A DNA stretch of 64,000 nt from an uncultured Myxococcales bacterium. GTDB lineage: Bacteria; Myxococcota_A; Polyangia; Polyangiales; Polyangiaceae. Both the position numbers and the translations under genes were made by a program. How positions within the stretch are numbered: position 1 is the first letter of the stretch; each line of letters starts with the position of its first letter. This document shows, in pieces, positions 1-9,768 of the stretch. The notes below the pieces were generated by a model, which did not search any database, was not told where the DNA came from, and saw only the letters and a list, made by a program, of their open reading frames with translations. The stretch spans positions 1-64,000 of the forward strand of contig CALMUT010000198.1 of the NCBI GenBank assembly GCA_937872925.1, in the 5' to 3' direction.

Positions 1-994
1 TGCCGACGGGAAGCGGAACGAACACACCGGAGAGGCCGCCGGGGCGTTCCTTCCCGGGAAAAACGGAGTAGTTTGCCAGCACGAAGACGGCCAAGTTTTG
101 CCGGCCGAACAGATCGTCGGAGGACGCGCGGACGAACGACTCGCGAAACTCCTGCCGCCACCGGCGGTCGCCAGATTCCGGGATCTCGTGCTGGGGAGTG
201 CACGCAACCACGCTGACCACGTCCACGTGGTCTGGTATTTTTCGGCCGAGACAGTGCGCATCCGTATTCAGGGCCTCGAGTGGACGACGGATCGGTCGAT
301 CGGTCCCGAGCGCAAGCACGTCGGAGCAAATTAGCGGCTGAATCGTCACGGTGGGCAGGTTGGCGTCCATCGGGCGGAGCGTCACCAGGCTTAGCAGGTT
401 CGCCTCCGTTAGTTGCTGCTCAGGGTGCGAACTCAATTCATACGGCGACCTCACCATTTTGGGATGCACGCACACTCGGGTCCTGGAACCGGCATCGATG
501 GTTAGCAGACACGCGAGGTTGAAGTGCCCCGCGACCTGGGCGCTCAGCCAACGAAGAAACCGGGCGAGGTCCTTTGCTACGACCCCGGGAACACGTTGCA
601 GCCGTCTCGCGAAATCGCGGACCTCGTCAAGCGGCAGCAGGTGGTTGTTCCCTGCGGATTCCGATCGCAGACCCACGTGCACGCACCCGAGTGGCACCGG
701 ATCATCGGACACAGATTCGAGGAACGCTATCAGCGTTTGCCACGGCAAGAACGCCTCTGGAAAGGTGACCAGGTCGAATCCTGCAGGGACCGGTAGTCCC
801 GTGGGATGCGGCAATTGGCGATCACCAAGCCTGTCTGCCGGCGGGCTGATCAGCGCCGTAATCGCAGCTCCGAAGATCGCCGCATGCCCGCTCGGGTCGT
901 AGACACTGGGTTCGACAACATAGACGCGAAACGGGTCGCCTTCGCGCCTGACGGTCCAGGTGAGAAGGTTGCCACTAAACCGTTTCCCAGCCAC
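1..994 (-). pseudogene. Frameshifted unknown protein, 3' end beyond left edge
   Basis: Reading the minus strand from a GTG at 994 gives about 235 well-formed codons down to a TGA at about 283. The next upstream stop in frame is at 1028-1030. Coding-like sequence then resumes in another minus frame, with the reading EALNTDAHCLGRK, and stays open to base 1. One missing base near 288 would join the two parts into a frame of about 330 codons that leaves the window. The composition (FPEAFLPWQTLIAFLES, LACLLTIDAG) is protein-like, unlike the plus-strand ORFs opposite it. I recognise no domain. It could be a decayed gene or an intact gene with a sequencing indel. The 5' end is uncertain because coding-like fragments continue upstream. 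Confidence 0.45.
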
Positions 995-1085
995 GGCAAG
1001 CAGGGTCGACCGGTCGTCGCTGCGGCGTCAAGAACTGCTGCCGCCGATCCTCGCGCACGGCTGTTTTGTCAGGAACCGACGTTGT

Positions 1086-1510
1086 TCAAGCGGACACGAT
1101 CAAAGCATCGCATGGCGCCGGTCGCCCGCACGCGTCGCGATCCTCCGGGCGGATCAGGCCTTCGCCGATCAAGGCAAAGAAGAGCGGTGGCCGCTGGGCT
1201 TGCCGACGTGGTGCAAGCGCAGCGAGTCGAACTCACGCCCTCCGAGCACGACGGCGCGCCAAAGCCTAGCTCCGAGTGCTTCGGCCACAGGTAGAATCCG
1301 ACCGTGGCAGATGCCACCCCGTGCCGGTAGTTCCCTGTGCGTCGGTCCAGCGCGAACTTCCGCCTGGATTCCTGCGGTTCTGGCGGCCATGGTGCGGAAG
1401 GCACCGACCATGACTGGCGTCAGGTACCGCCTGGGCTTCTGAGCGAACAGTTTTGCATTGATGCCGCCGCGCCGCCCATAGCAACCTGTGACTCGGCTGA
1501 ATCGGGGCAC
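1086..1510 (-). pseudogene. Degraded coding remnant upstream of the minus-strand gene
   Basis: A minus-strand frame starting at 1510 ([20 protein letters not shown]) reads plausibly to about 1190, through VVLGGREFDSLRLHHVGKP, then hits a stop. One frame over, the sequence continues sensibly as RPPLFFALIGEGLIRPEDRD to a TGA at 1086-1088. This suggests one coding unit with an indel near 1190. It lies directly upstream of the frameshifted gene at 1-994 on the same strand and may be its 5' part or a separate gene. No family is recognised. Codon-usage analysis would be needed to confirm that it is coding. Confidence 0.25.
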
Positions 1511-1657
1511 GGGCTGGCCCCCGGGTGCGGAGGATGCGCCGGAAAGAGTTTACGACATGGTGCCCGTCGTTCCGCTGTGCAAGTTTCGAGGCGTCTCAGG
1601 GAAGGGTTGGGACGGCGCTGGCGGCCCCACCAGGGAAAACGCGAGGGAGCCCGCACG

Positions 1658-2367
1658 ATGAACAAGCTCACGCTGAGCCAACTCTCCAGTCTGCTGTTCC
1701 GCGCCTGCGACGACCTGCGCGGCAACATGGATGCCTCGGAGTACAAGGAATACATCTTCGGCATGCTCTTTCTGAAGAGGCTCTCCGACCTCTTCGATCA
1801 GGAGCGCGAGCAGCTCGCCACGGACCTTAAGGCGAAGGGCATGGCGGATCATGCCATCGCCACCCAGCTTGACAACCCTGACAAGTACACATTCTTCGTT
1901 CCTGTTGAAGCCCGTTGGAATCCAAGGGCCCCCGATGGCAGCCCGGTCTACAGTGAGACCAAGGAAGGCGCGACTGTCACCAGAAAGCGCATGGGGGTTG
2001 CCCACCAAAAGACGGACGTGGGCTCATACCTGAACAAGGCACTCGAGTCCCTCGAAGACGCGAACGTCGACGCGCTGCAGGATGTGCTCAAGCACATCAA
2101 CTTCAACAAACAGATCGGTCAGCGCACCCTCGACGATGACACGCTGTCGGACTTCATCCAGAACTTCGAGAAGATTCCACTGCGCGACGAGAACTTCGAG
2201 TTTCCCGACCTGCTCGGCGCAGCGTACGAGTACCTGATCAAGTACTTCGCCGAGTCCACCACCGCGACCACACCGACGCCTTCTGGAACGAGGTCGACAA
2301 GGTGATGCCCGACTTCCGCGAGCGGAAAGAGTGGTTGCGCAAGAACGGGGCAGCCTTTGACGTATGA
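1658..2367 (+). pseudogene. hsdM: Truncated type I restriction methyltransferase subunit (HsdM N-terminus)
   Basis: The ATG at 1658 opens a classical HsdM N-terminal helical domain ([35 protein letters not shown]) and runs to [15 protein letters not shown]. In an intact HsdM the AdoMet-binding and NPPF catalytic regions follow. Here the frame degenerates and stops at 2305 after about 215 residues. Another frame resumes at 2272 ([17 protein letters not shown]) and ends at 2367, as if the middle of the gene were deleted and an unrelated or distal tail joined on. No methyltransferase motif remains, so catalysis is not expected. It is not a copy of the intact hsdM at 19018, whose N-terminus differs. 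Confidence 0.75.
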
Positions 2368-2421
2368 CCGTGCTCGCTTGGGAACGCGGTCAGAGCGAAT
2401 CGAAAATCCATCCAACTCACG

Positions 2422-5400
2422 ATGCACAGACGTAACCCGGTCGCTTCAATGCTCGCAGGTGCCGCTTTTGGACGCCACGTTGGCGTTTGGCGAATCGCCG
2501 CTGCACTGCACGACGAGGCCGTGGGCAAAGAAGCGCCGTCCATCACCGTGGAAGCGACGCGAGAGTTCGCACCGTGGGACGATGTTGTCGAAAACTGGAG
2601 CGACGGCAGACTTCATGTATGGCAGGTGAAATCGGGAGCGGTTTTGGCACCTGAACTGGTGAGCCTCGTGACGAAGCTCCATGACGGTTTGAAGGAAGCA
2701 AACGCCACGCTCGTAACCAGGACAGCCCCTCGGATTCCCGGCATCGGCGAGCTTGGGGTGCTGGATGAGTTACTGCAGTCCGTTCGTGCGGGCGCGGGCA
2801 TCGAAACATCGTCGGCTTGGTTCAAGTTTCTATGTGCGAATTGCGGGGGATCCGAGGGCGCCAAGGGTGTGGCCCGACGCTTAAACCTGGTGTTCGCAGG
2901 CAACCTTGAGGCGGTCCGGGACCGGGCACGTGACCATCTGGAACAGGTGTACGAAGCGGACGTGCTCGCGGCGGTGCTCGACCGTCTGTGCACGACGGTG
3001 GAGGTAACAACGGGTTCGGCAATGACTGTCTCGTCGCTTCGTCAGACCGCACTTCTGGATTTTGAAACTCGGCGCCGAGCCACGCTGGCTGTCGACATCC
3101 AAGCGGTTCGGCGGCGGTACATTCGGACCGTACAGTCCGCTGTCGAGAGCCGCAGGGTCCTTCGAAACATTCGCCAAGACGGCGTGAAGCTCACCAAAGT
3201 GTGGACCGAGCCACGGTTCTCGACTGCGTCAGGCCATGAGTTCCCAGAGGGCGAGTTGGTCACCAATCTGTCAGCCCACGGCCTGAACCTACTGTCGGCC
3301 CCCGCGGGAAGCGGGAAGACCGAAATCCTTGCGCGCCTTGCCGCGACGCTCGCCGGGCACGCCCATCAGTCGCCTGAAGCCGCCTTGCCGATCCTGCTTC
3401 GGACAATTGACGCGCGAGGTGCCACGGACGAAGCGATCGCTGCGGCCGCCGATTCGGTGGCGCCGGGAGTGGGCGAGCTACTCCAGCAGCTTCTGCGACG
3501 ACCAGACACAGCCTGGGGCGTGCTCATCGATGGTGTCGACGAGACTGAAAACGGCGCAGAAACGGTGGATGCCCTGATGCGCCGGTTCCCCAACGCGATG
3601 ACCGTGGCAACCGCTCGGCCGTCCATCGGCCGGACCCTTGAGCCTGCAGCGATGTTCCAGATTGAACCCTGGACCCCGGCCGATGCGGAGTTGTTCATTG
3701 GCTCGATGGCGGAGCTGAACCCAACGAGAGCAGAGACCTTGCGGAAACTGGATATCGGCGCAGGCGTCCTGCACCGTCCTCTGACGGCGACGCTCGCCGC
3801 AATCGTCGCGTTGCGCGACGACGTCGTTCCGCTGAATCGTGCGCAGCTGTTCCGGTCCGCCATTCCCGCGCTTGTGGAGCAGTGGGCCGAGCGCAGAAAT
3901 GCGCGCGTCCAGTGGGCGGCCGTGGCTGACGATGTTCGACAATTCGCGCTTGAGTGTGTTCGGGGGGACCGCGCTATCGTGTCCGAGACTGAACTGCAGC
4001 GCTTTGCGCACCGCGCGGCGCCCGACCGCTCCAACGGGCTGCGGGTCGCCGTTGAAGTCGACTTTGGGCTGCTTGTACCCACGACCAGCGGATACGAGTT
4101 CTTGTTGCGCGGACTAGCGGAATACCTTGCCGCCGAACTCCTTTCGCGATCGGACGACGACACATTGGACGCGGCCGCTCACAGTTGGGGAAGCGAGGCC
4201 GCGCGCCAATCGCTGGATCTGATTGCCGACGAAGATCCGGCCAGGTTTTGCCAGCTTGTGCGAACGATTCTGGCGAACACGGTCGGGTCGGACCCACCTT
4301 TGCACGAGGCGTTGCGCGCACTGAACGTGGTGATCCGAGCGCTGAGTGATGTCGGGGACATTGGCCGGCCCGTGGCAGCCGAAACAGCAGCCATCTGCGC
4401 AAAGTTAGTTGGCAACGAGCAATCACCCTGGCGCGCGGACCGGGTTGCGGAGGCGGCGGCTGAGCTGGCCGCTCACGGTGGACCGTGTTGGGCCGAATTA
4501 GCGGAGCACGTTGTCCGCACACTTCGCGATCCGCGCGACCCAGGCGATTGGTATGCTGCCCTGGGCGATAGTCCACCGGAAGCATGGATTGATTCTCTTT
4601 TTCACTGCGACCCAAGGGTGAGGTCCGAGGGCGTCCGGAGGCTGCGCCCGCACGTGGATGAACCGAAGGTCGCGGCGTGCCTGATGGCGATGCTATTGGA
4701 TGCGCCTGCTCACGCCGCCCTTGCCCGCCCACCAGCCGTGGAGGCCGGCCTGGCGCTGCGGCAGGCAAATCGGCTCGGTCCGGTCGCCGAATATCTTGAC
4801 TCCATTCGCCACCTGTCGGAGCAGCCCGGACAACTCGCGCCCACGGCCGCGTCGGTCGCACTTCGGCCGAGCGAGCAGGCGGCGATTGTGCTTGCTCGGG
4901 CGCTGCGAGCCGGCGCCGCCGCGGGATATTCTCCGGTCGAGGTGGTGGTTGACCTCTCGGTCTCACCGCAAGGCGTGACGACGCTGGACGCGGAATGGCC
5001 CGATTGGCGAACGTATCGCCCAACACCTTCCCACCGACCGAGTCCCGCCACCGCGACATCCACGCCACCACCGCCGTCAAGCTGGACGCGTCGGAGGCTG
5101 GTCCGGCTAGCTCAGAAGGCGATCGCTCGCGACAAGGCCCTAGCCGCCACGCTGTTCCAGGCAATGGGCGATGACGCGCAAGATCTCTACCTCGAAGCGG
5201 TGTGCGAAGCTGGCCTTCTTCGTCCAGCGGAGGCAAGTAAGCTGCTGGAAATTCCGGGCGACCGTTTCCCTCGGCTCAGTGAGCGGGCGCAAGAGCTCTT
5301 GGCGCTGGCTGCGATTCGGCACACCGATGTACGCCAAGAGCTCGTGAAAAAGTGGGCCGAGTTCGCTTCGGGCGAATCATGGCGATCGAGTATCTACCCT

Positions 5401-6336
5401 GGCCGAGCACTGGAGCGCCTTGTCGCGGACGGGGACCCTGAAGCCGTGAACGTTTATGCGGAGTGGATCCCGCGGTCGCTGTACGTTTCGGGCATGTGGG
5501 GCGGTGCCAGCCCAGACAGCCGCGTGTTCAAGCACCAGCCGGTAGCTCTGGCGGCGCGAAGCGCCGTTGACAGGGCGTGGCAACGCGCGACCGAGGGTTT
5601 TCTAGACGACAAACAAGAGCGCAATTGGCTATTCCCCGGATCGGCCGCTTCGGTGTTGAAACATCTTGCTCCATGCTGGCGAGATGGCGGACACATCGTC
5701 GATGGACTCATCCAGTGGTTGACTGCACCAGATCCAAACCAGCAGACTGCAGCGGTCACAGGGCTCGAGCGCGCTACGCTGACCAACGCGCAAAACGATG
5801 TACTGCGCACCGCTCTCCGCGCGGCACTACGCACACCCGCCAGCACTTTCCACGTCGTCACGATCCCGGCGTTGGTACGCTTAGCGGTCGCCCAAGGCAT
5901 CGCTAACGACCTTCGTCTGGAACTCAGGGCTCTGCTTGAGCAGCGCGGTCCCGCAGCAATCCCCGCCGCCTGCGCGCTGAGTGGTTTGGTGTCAAGGGAA
6001 CAAGCTCGCGAGCTCTCCGTCGCTGCGGCCTTGAGAGACGTCGACACCTTCGACAGCTTCGATTCCGTTGAGGTCGGAGAGCTCATCGCCCTGGCCCCGG
6101 AAGCCTGGGCAAGCGGCCTAGTTCGACAGGTCGAGCGCTACGGTCCGTCCAACATGGGCGCAATAGTCCCGGTTTTTGAACTCCTTCCGGCGCGCGAGAA
6201 AAGAGAAGTCGCTCATCGTCTACGCAGCTTCGCGCAAGCCCCGGTTCTACCGTGGTTTAGCAACGGGCTCACAGGTGAAACCTATCGCCCGTCGGACCTC
6301 GTTGAGCGATTGTTGTTTGATGCTGGACTCTCCTGA
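2422..6336 (+). CDS. Large NACHT/STAND-type ATPase with putative N-terminal nuclease
   Basis: This is a 1304-residue protein. Residues 1 to about 120 resemble the DUF4297/Cap4-type restriction-endonuclease fold: an acidic stretch ending in HVWQVKSG, where QVK would be the last part of a D...(E/Q)xK active site. A P-loop follows near residue 294 (SAPAGSGKTEI) and a Walker B near 365 (GVLIDGVDETE), as in NACHT/STAND NTPases. The C-terminal 700 residues are helical, Ala/Leu-rich and HEAT-like, a plausible sensor. By analogy with bacterial NACHT proteins I infer an anti-phage protein in which a sensed trigger causes oligomerisation and activates the nuclease. It stands alone between the broken hsdM and operon A. 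The nuclease assignment is weaker than the ATPase assignment. Confidence 0.75.
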   Translation: MHRRNPVASMLAGAAFGRHVGVWRIAAALHDEAVGKEAPSITVEATREFAPWDDVVENWSDGRLHVWQVKSGAVLAPELVSLVTKLHDGLKEANATLVTRTAPRIPGIGELGVLDELLQSVRAGAGIETSSAWFKFLCANCGGSEGAKGVARRLNLVFAGNLEAVRDRARDHLEQVYEADVLAAVLDRLCTTVEVTTGSAMTVSSLRQTALLDFETRRRATLAVDIQAVRRRYIRTVQSAVESRRVLRNIRQDGVKLTKVWTEPRFSTASGHEFPEGELVTNLSAHGLNLLSAPAGSGKTEILARLAATLAGHAHQSPEAALPILLRTIDARGATDEAIAAAADSVAPGVGELLQQLLRRPDTAWGVLIDGVDETENGAETVDALMRRFPNAMTVATARPSIGRTLEPAAMFQIEPWTPADAELFIGSMAELNPTRAETLRKLDIGAGVLHRPLTATLAAIVALRDDVVPLNRAQLFRSAIPALVEQWAERRNARVQWAAVADDVRQFALECVRGDRAIVSETELQRFAHRAAPDRSNGLRVAVEVDFGLLVPTTSGYEFLLRGLAEYLAAELLSRSDDDTLDAAAHSWGSEAARQSLDLIADEDPARFCQLVRTILANTVGSDPPLHEALRALNVVIRALSDVGDIGRPVAAETAAICAKLVGNEQSPWRADRVAEAAAELAAHGGPCWAELAEHVVRTLRDPRDPGDWYAALGDSPPEAWIDSLFHCDPRVRSEGVRRLRPHVDEPKVAACLMAMLLDAPAHAALARPPAVEAGLALRQANRLGPVAEYLDSIRHLSEQPGQLAPTAASVALRPSEQAAIVLARALRAGAAAGYSPVEVVVDLSVSPQGVTTLDAEWPDWRTYRPTPSHRPSPATATSTPPPPSSWTRRRLVRLAQKAIARDKALAATLFQAMGDDAQDLYLEAVCEAGLLRPAEASKLLEIPGDRFPRLSERAQELLALAAIRHTDVRQELVKKWAEFASGESWRSSIYPGRALERLVADGDPEAVNVYAEWIPRSLYVSGMWGGASPDSRVFKHQPVALAARSAVDRAWQRATEGFLDDKQERNWLFPGSAASVLKHLAPCWRDGGHIVDGLIQWLTAPDPNQQTAAVTGLERATLTNAQNDVLRTALRAALRTPASTFHVVTIPALVRLAVAQGIANDLRLELRALLEQRGPAAIPAACALSGLVSREQARELSVAAALRDVDTFDSFDSVEVGELIALAPEAWASGLVRQVERYGPSNMGAIVPVFELLPAREKREVAHRLRSFAQAPVLPWFSNGLTGETYRPSDLVERLLFDAGLS

Positions 6337-6532
6337 CGTGACCGCTCAGGTCAGCCACTCCCTCACTCGGTTTGGACAACATTCGTCGTTGGGCAGCCAA
6401 AGAGCTCGCGTCCGGGGGACAGCCTCGGGACAGCCGACCCAGAGATCTCTTGCAACGCCTCGCCGACGCGTGCCCAGGACGCTTCGCGGAATAGCGCGTC
6501 CGCACCCGCGCGTTCCAATGGTGACGGTCAAC

Positions 6533-9234
6533 ATGGGGTCTAAGACGCGCCAAAACCTCGCTCCTGCGATTCGAGCCAGCCTGAACGCGAAACGAGCGCG
6601 GCTGCTCGCTCGCCCGCTGATTGCGCAGGTGCAACGCGCGAGCCCGAGTGTCGACGCGGACCAAACGGTCGAGGGACCGGATGTATTTCGCGCATTGCAG
6701 AACGCCGCGCGAGACCTCCGACCGACGGCCCTCGACGCATGGCGTGAAGACCCCGACAACGGCACTTGCCGCGTGCAGATCTGCATCGACTACGACGACA
6801 GATGGCGCGGGTGCGAAAAGGAAGTGCTCGAAACGATCAAGAGCACCATCGAGAGCAACGTCGCGTTTCTTACGGAGGAGCAGAAGTCGCTGCTAGAGCG
6901 CTCACCGGCCGAGTTCCTGGCCTTGTCGCCAAGGCCGCAGGTCACCGAATTGGTCGCGTTCGCGACGGATGACATTGCAGGAAGCACTCGCGTCGTAGAA
7001 CTCACGTTCGCGGCGCCACCGGAGTCTCCCGAGCATGTGCGCTACGTTGCTATTGTACCCAACCTCGTGCAGCTCGAGCGCCAACTCGACGCACTCCATA
7101 CGGTCGAAACCGCCGAAGGCGATGGCCCACTCGGACCGCTGCGCGCTCTCATCGGAGCGAGCGACGATGTGGCACTTGGAGGCGATTCGACTGGCGGGGC
7201 GCTCACAGACCGGGCGTCATGCAAACAGCTCGACGAATTCCAACTGGAATGCGTGCACAAGGCATTGGCGACGCCCCACTTTGCGGTCATCGAAGGCCCG
7301 CCAGGATCAGGCAAGACGACCGTGATCACGACAATAGTCCGCGACGCCCTGGCCAGTGCCGGTCGAGTGCTGATCGTCTCGCCAACTCACGTCGCCGTGG
7401 ACAACGTGGTGGAAAAGCTGGTCTCCGTGCAGGGCACGAGCAATGACCTTCTGGCTCCTCACGGCCTACCGCTGCGCTACGCGGCGCGCGTCACGAAGCT
7501 GTCGGACAAGGCTGCGGAGTACTGGGTCGGTGCCCGAAAACAAAGCCGGGGCGCCACGATCGCCCGCCGCGTGGAAGTGCGGCTGAGGGACGCCATTCCA
7601 TTTGCAAGATCGCTCTTTGAGCAGGTGGACCCAGACGCCGCGCGCCAGCCGCGGTGTCGAACGTGCAGTCCGTGGTCTGCGGCACGCCCATTGGCGTTTT
7701 GTCGTACGACCTCGTCAAAGACTCCGTCCCCGGCAGCTTTGACCTCTTGGTAGTGGACGAGGTCTCCAAGATGACCCTGCCGGAGTTCCTGGCCATCGCA
7801 GTCAAAGCACGCCGTTGGGTCGTTGTGGGCGATCCGGCACAGCTCCCTCCGTACAACGACACCGAAGACAACGCGGTGACTCTCGATGACGTTGTGCCCG
7901 CCACGCCTGAACTCGCTTGCTCGACCGCAACCCTCCTCGCGAGGACACGGCCCGCTGTGCGAAGAGAAAACGCGCTGGTGGTCGTGTCTTCGGAGCCACC
8001 GAGGGCGGTCGCGGCGATCCGAGCGCACTTGCGCTCTGTGCTGCCAGGTGGGTTCCCAGATGTTGGCCTGATCGACGCGGATTCGACACCAGGGATCGTT
8101 GTCTGCGCGGAAGCCGACGCCGAAACCGCCTACGACACGCTGGTGCGGTCGGCCACGCACGAGAACGTGCGCGTCCTGGTCGAACGCGGAATCGCAGCCC
8201 GTCGGCCTGAGAATGGCTCTGACCAGACCCTGGTGGAGTGCCGCGAGCGCGCGCATGCTGCGCTGTTCGAGCAAGCCTTCAGCGCTTATCACTCGCAACC
8301 CTGGGCTCGCCGAACTGGCCAGCAGCTCGGAGCCAATGGCTTCGAGCTGCGCATGAAGGCGTGCACACCGTCTATGGCCGTGCTGGACGCCGTATTTCCA
8401 CAGCAGCCCGGCTTTGACGAAGCGGTTCGCGGCGTCGCCCAGGCCATATGCACCCGCTTCGCCATCAACACGGTCTCCGTGTACGACTGGCTTACCGGCA
8501 TCGCCACAACAGACCAAGACTGTTCCCCATTGCGTGAGTTGCGCGGGCTGACCTCCGCGGCGCTCCAGGGCGCGATCCGACCGTACGTCGGCACATTGAA
8601 GAAGCAGTACCGAATGCATCCAAGTCTGTCCCGGGTGCCCCGAGAGTTGTTCTACTTCGGCGAGGCGCTCTTCGACGGGCGCGCCGACCCGCAATCGGAC
8701 TGTCGGGTGACGCTGGTGCAGGTCGAGTCGGAGGCCGCACCGGGCGAATTCAATGAAGAAGAGGTCGGTGCCGTGTGCACGCTACTCGAATCGCTCGGCC
8801 AAGGCGAAACAGCGCACCGACCCGCACCCAGCGTAATGGTCATCACGCCCTATCGCAGGCAAGAAGCAAGGCTTCAGGACGCCATCAATGCACTGCCCGC
8901 CCGCCACGCACCCGGCAGCGGCGAGATCGAAGTTTGCACGTTGGACCGCTGCCAAGGGCGTGAAGCAGACTACGTGTTCATTTCTCTGGTGCGCAGCCGC
9001 GCCACGGCGTTCTTCGAGATGCCAAAGCGGTGGAACGTGGCTCTGACTCGTGCCAAGGAGGGCCTCCTTATCGTTGGCGACATCGACAGCTACATCGAGC
9101 AGGCCCGGAGTGCGCGCCGCGCCGCCCGTGGAAGGCCGCCGAAAATGAGCCTGCTCGCGCGCGTCATCGAGGCTTACGCCGCCCAGATCCGCGAACCGGC
9201 GCTCAGGCGCCGGCACGGAAACGGTCAATCGTGA
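6533..9234 (+). pseudogene. Upf1-like SF1 helicase, frameshifted copy (operon A)
   Basis: This is a superfamily 1B (AAA_11/AAA_12) helicase. The first frame carries Walker A (IEGPPGSGKTTVITTIV) and motif Ia (VSPTHVAVDNVVEKL). The second frame, open from 7654, carries DEVSKMTLPEF, GDPAQLPPYND, QYRMHPSLSR, LDRCQGREADYVF and WNVALTRAKEGL. It aligns end to end with the intact 903-residue paralogue at 29061, which fixes the start at ATG 6533 (MGSKTRQN against MDTNQRQN). The frame changes between about 7630 and 7655, where the paralogue has a few more residues. All motifs survive but on two frames, so no full-length helicase can be made unless the shift is a sequencing error. It overlaps the next gene by 4 nt. 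Confidence 0.85.
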
Positions 9235-9527
9235 CCACCTCGAACAGAACTTCTTCGACCAGTGCCGAGATCAGGCGTCCTTCTCGCGCGGAGATCGAGT
9301 CACTGTGCATCGTGCATGCGATCGGACAGACCGGCTGCACCCTGGGCAACTTGCCGGCGCGTCTGGGGCTCTGCCCCACCCTCGCCCCGGCCATGAAGGA
9401 GGCGGTCGCGCCGCTCGTCGCAGCGGGGCACGTCGAACTACGCGATGACACGGTGTGCGCCACTCCGGCGGGGTGGGTCTGGTTGCAGAGCCGATTGGCC
9501 GAATTGGGTCGGAGGGGAGATCTCTAA
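9231..9527 (+). CDS. Small conserved protein paired with helicase (operon A)
   Basis: A GTG start overlaps the helicase stop (GTGA), implying translational coupling. The 98-residue product has a variable N-terminus and then a conserved core: EIESLCIV, a helical stretch, and LPARLGLCPTLAPAMKEAV followed by a short beta-like segment ending in WLQSRLAELG. This layout resembles a winged-helix module, but I cannot assign a family. Its paralogue at 31769 follows the second helicase with the same 4-nt overlap, so the two genes form a fixed unit. Possible roles are a helicase cofactor or a DNA-binding regulator; both are inference. Confidence 0.7.
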   Translation: MTTSNRTSSTSAEIRRPSRAEIESLCIVHAIGQTGCTLGNLPARLGLCPTLAPAMKEAVAPLVAAGHVELRDDTVCATPAGWVWLQSRLAELGRRGDL

Positions 9528-9768
9528 GTCACACGCGCAAGCACGGTGGCGCAAATCTGGATACGACACGGTATCCCGCCCGAACAGACGCTCTTTTAGA
9601 TGCCCGGCGACGACGCCACGCCCCCGAACCAAGAAGCACTGCCCCGCCCCGTGGAATCCCGGCGCGTGCGGGTGAGCCGCCAACCCCAAATCCGCGGGAA
9701 GCAGCGGCACTGTCATTCAATGTCCGAGCACACCTTGACCCGACACTACCCGGTGCGACCCTAGTGCC

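Noticed and set aside
3974-5236. 420-residue minus-strand ORF opposite the NACHT gene
   Set aside because: Arg/Pro-rich shadow without recognisable domain; the plus frame is continuous over 1304 codons with P-loop and Walker B.
7477-8694. 405-residue minus-strand ORF opposite the helicase
   Set aside because: Helicase motifs on the plus strand and similarity to the 29061 paralogue explain the sequence.
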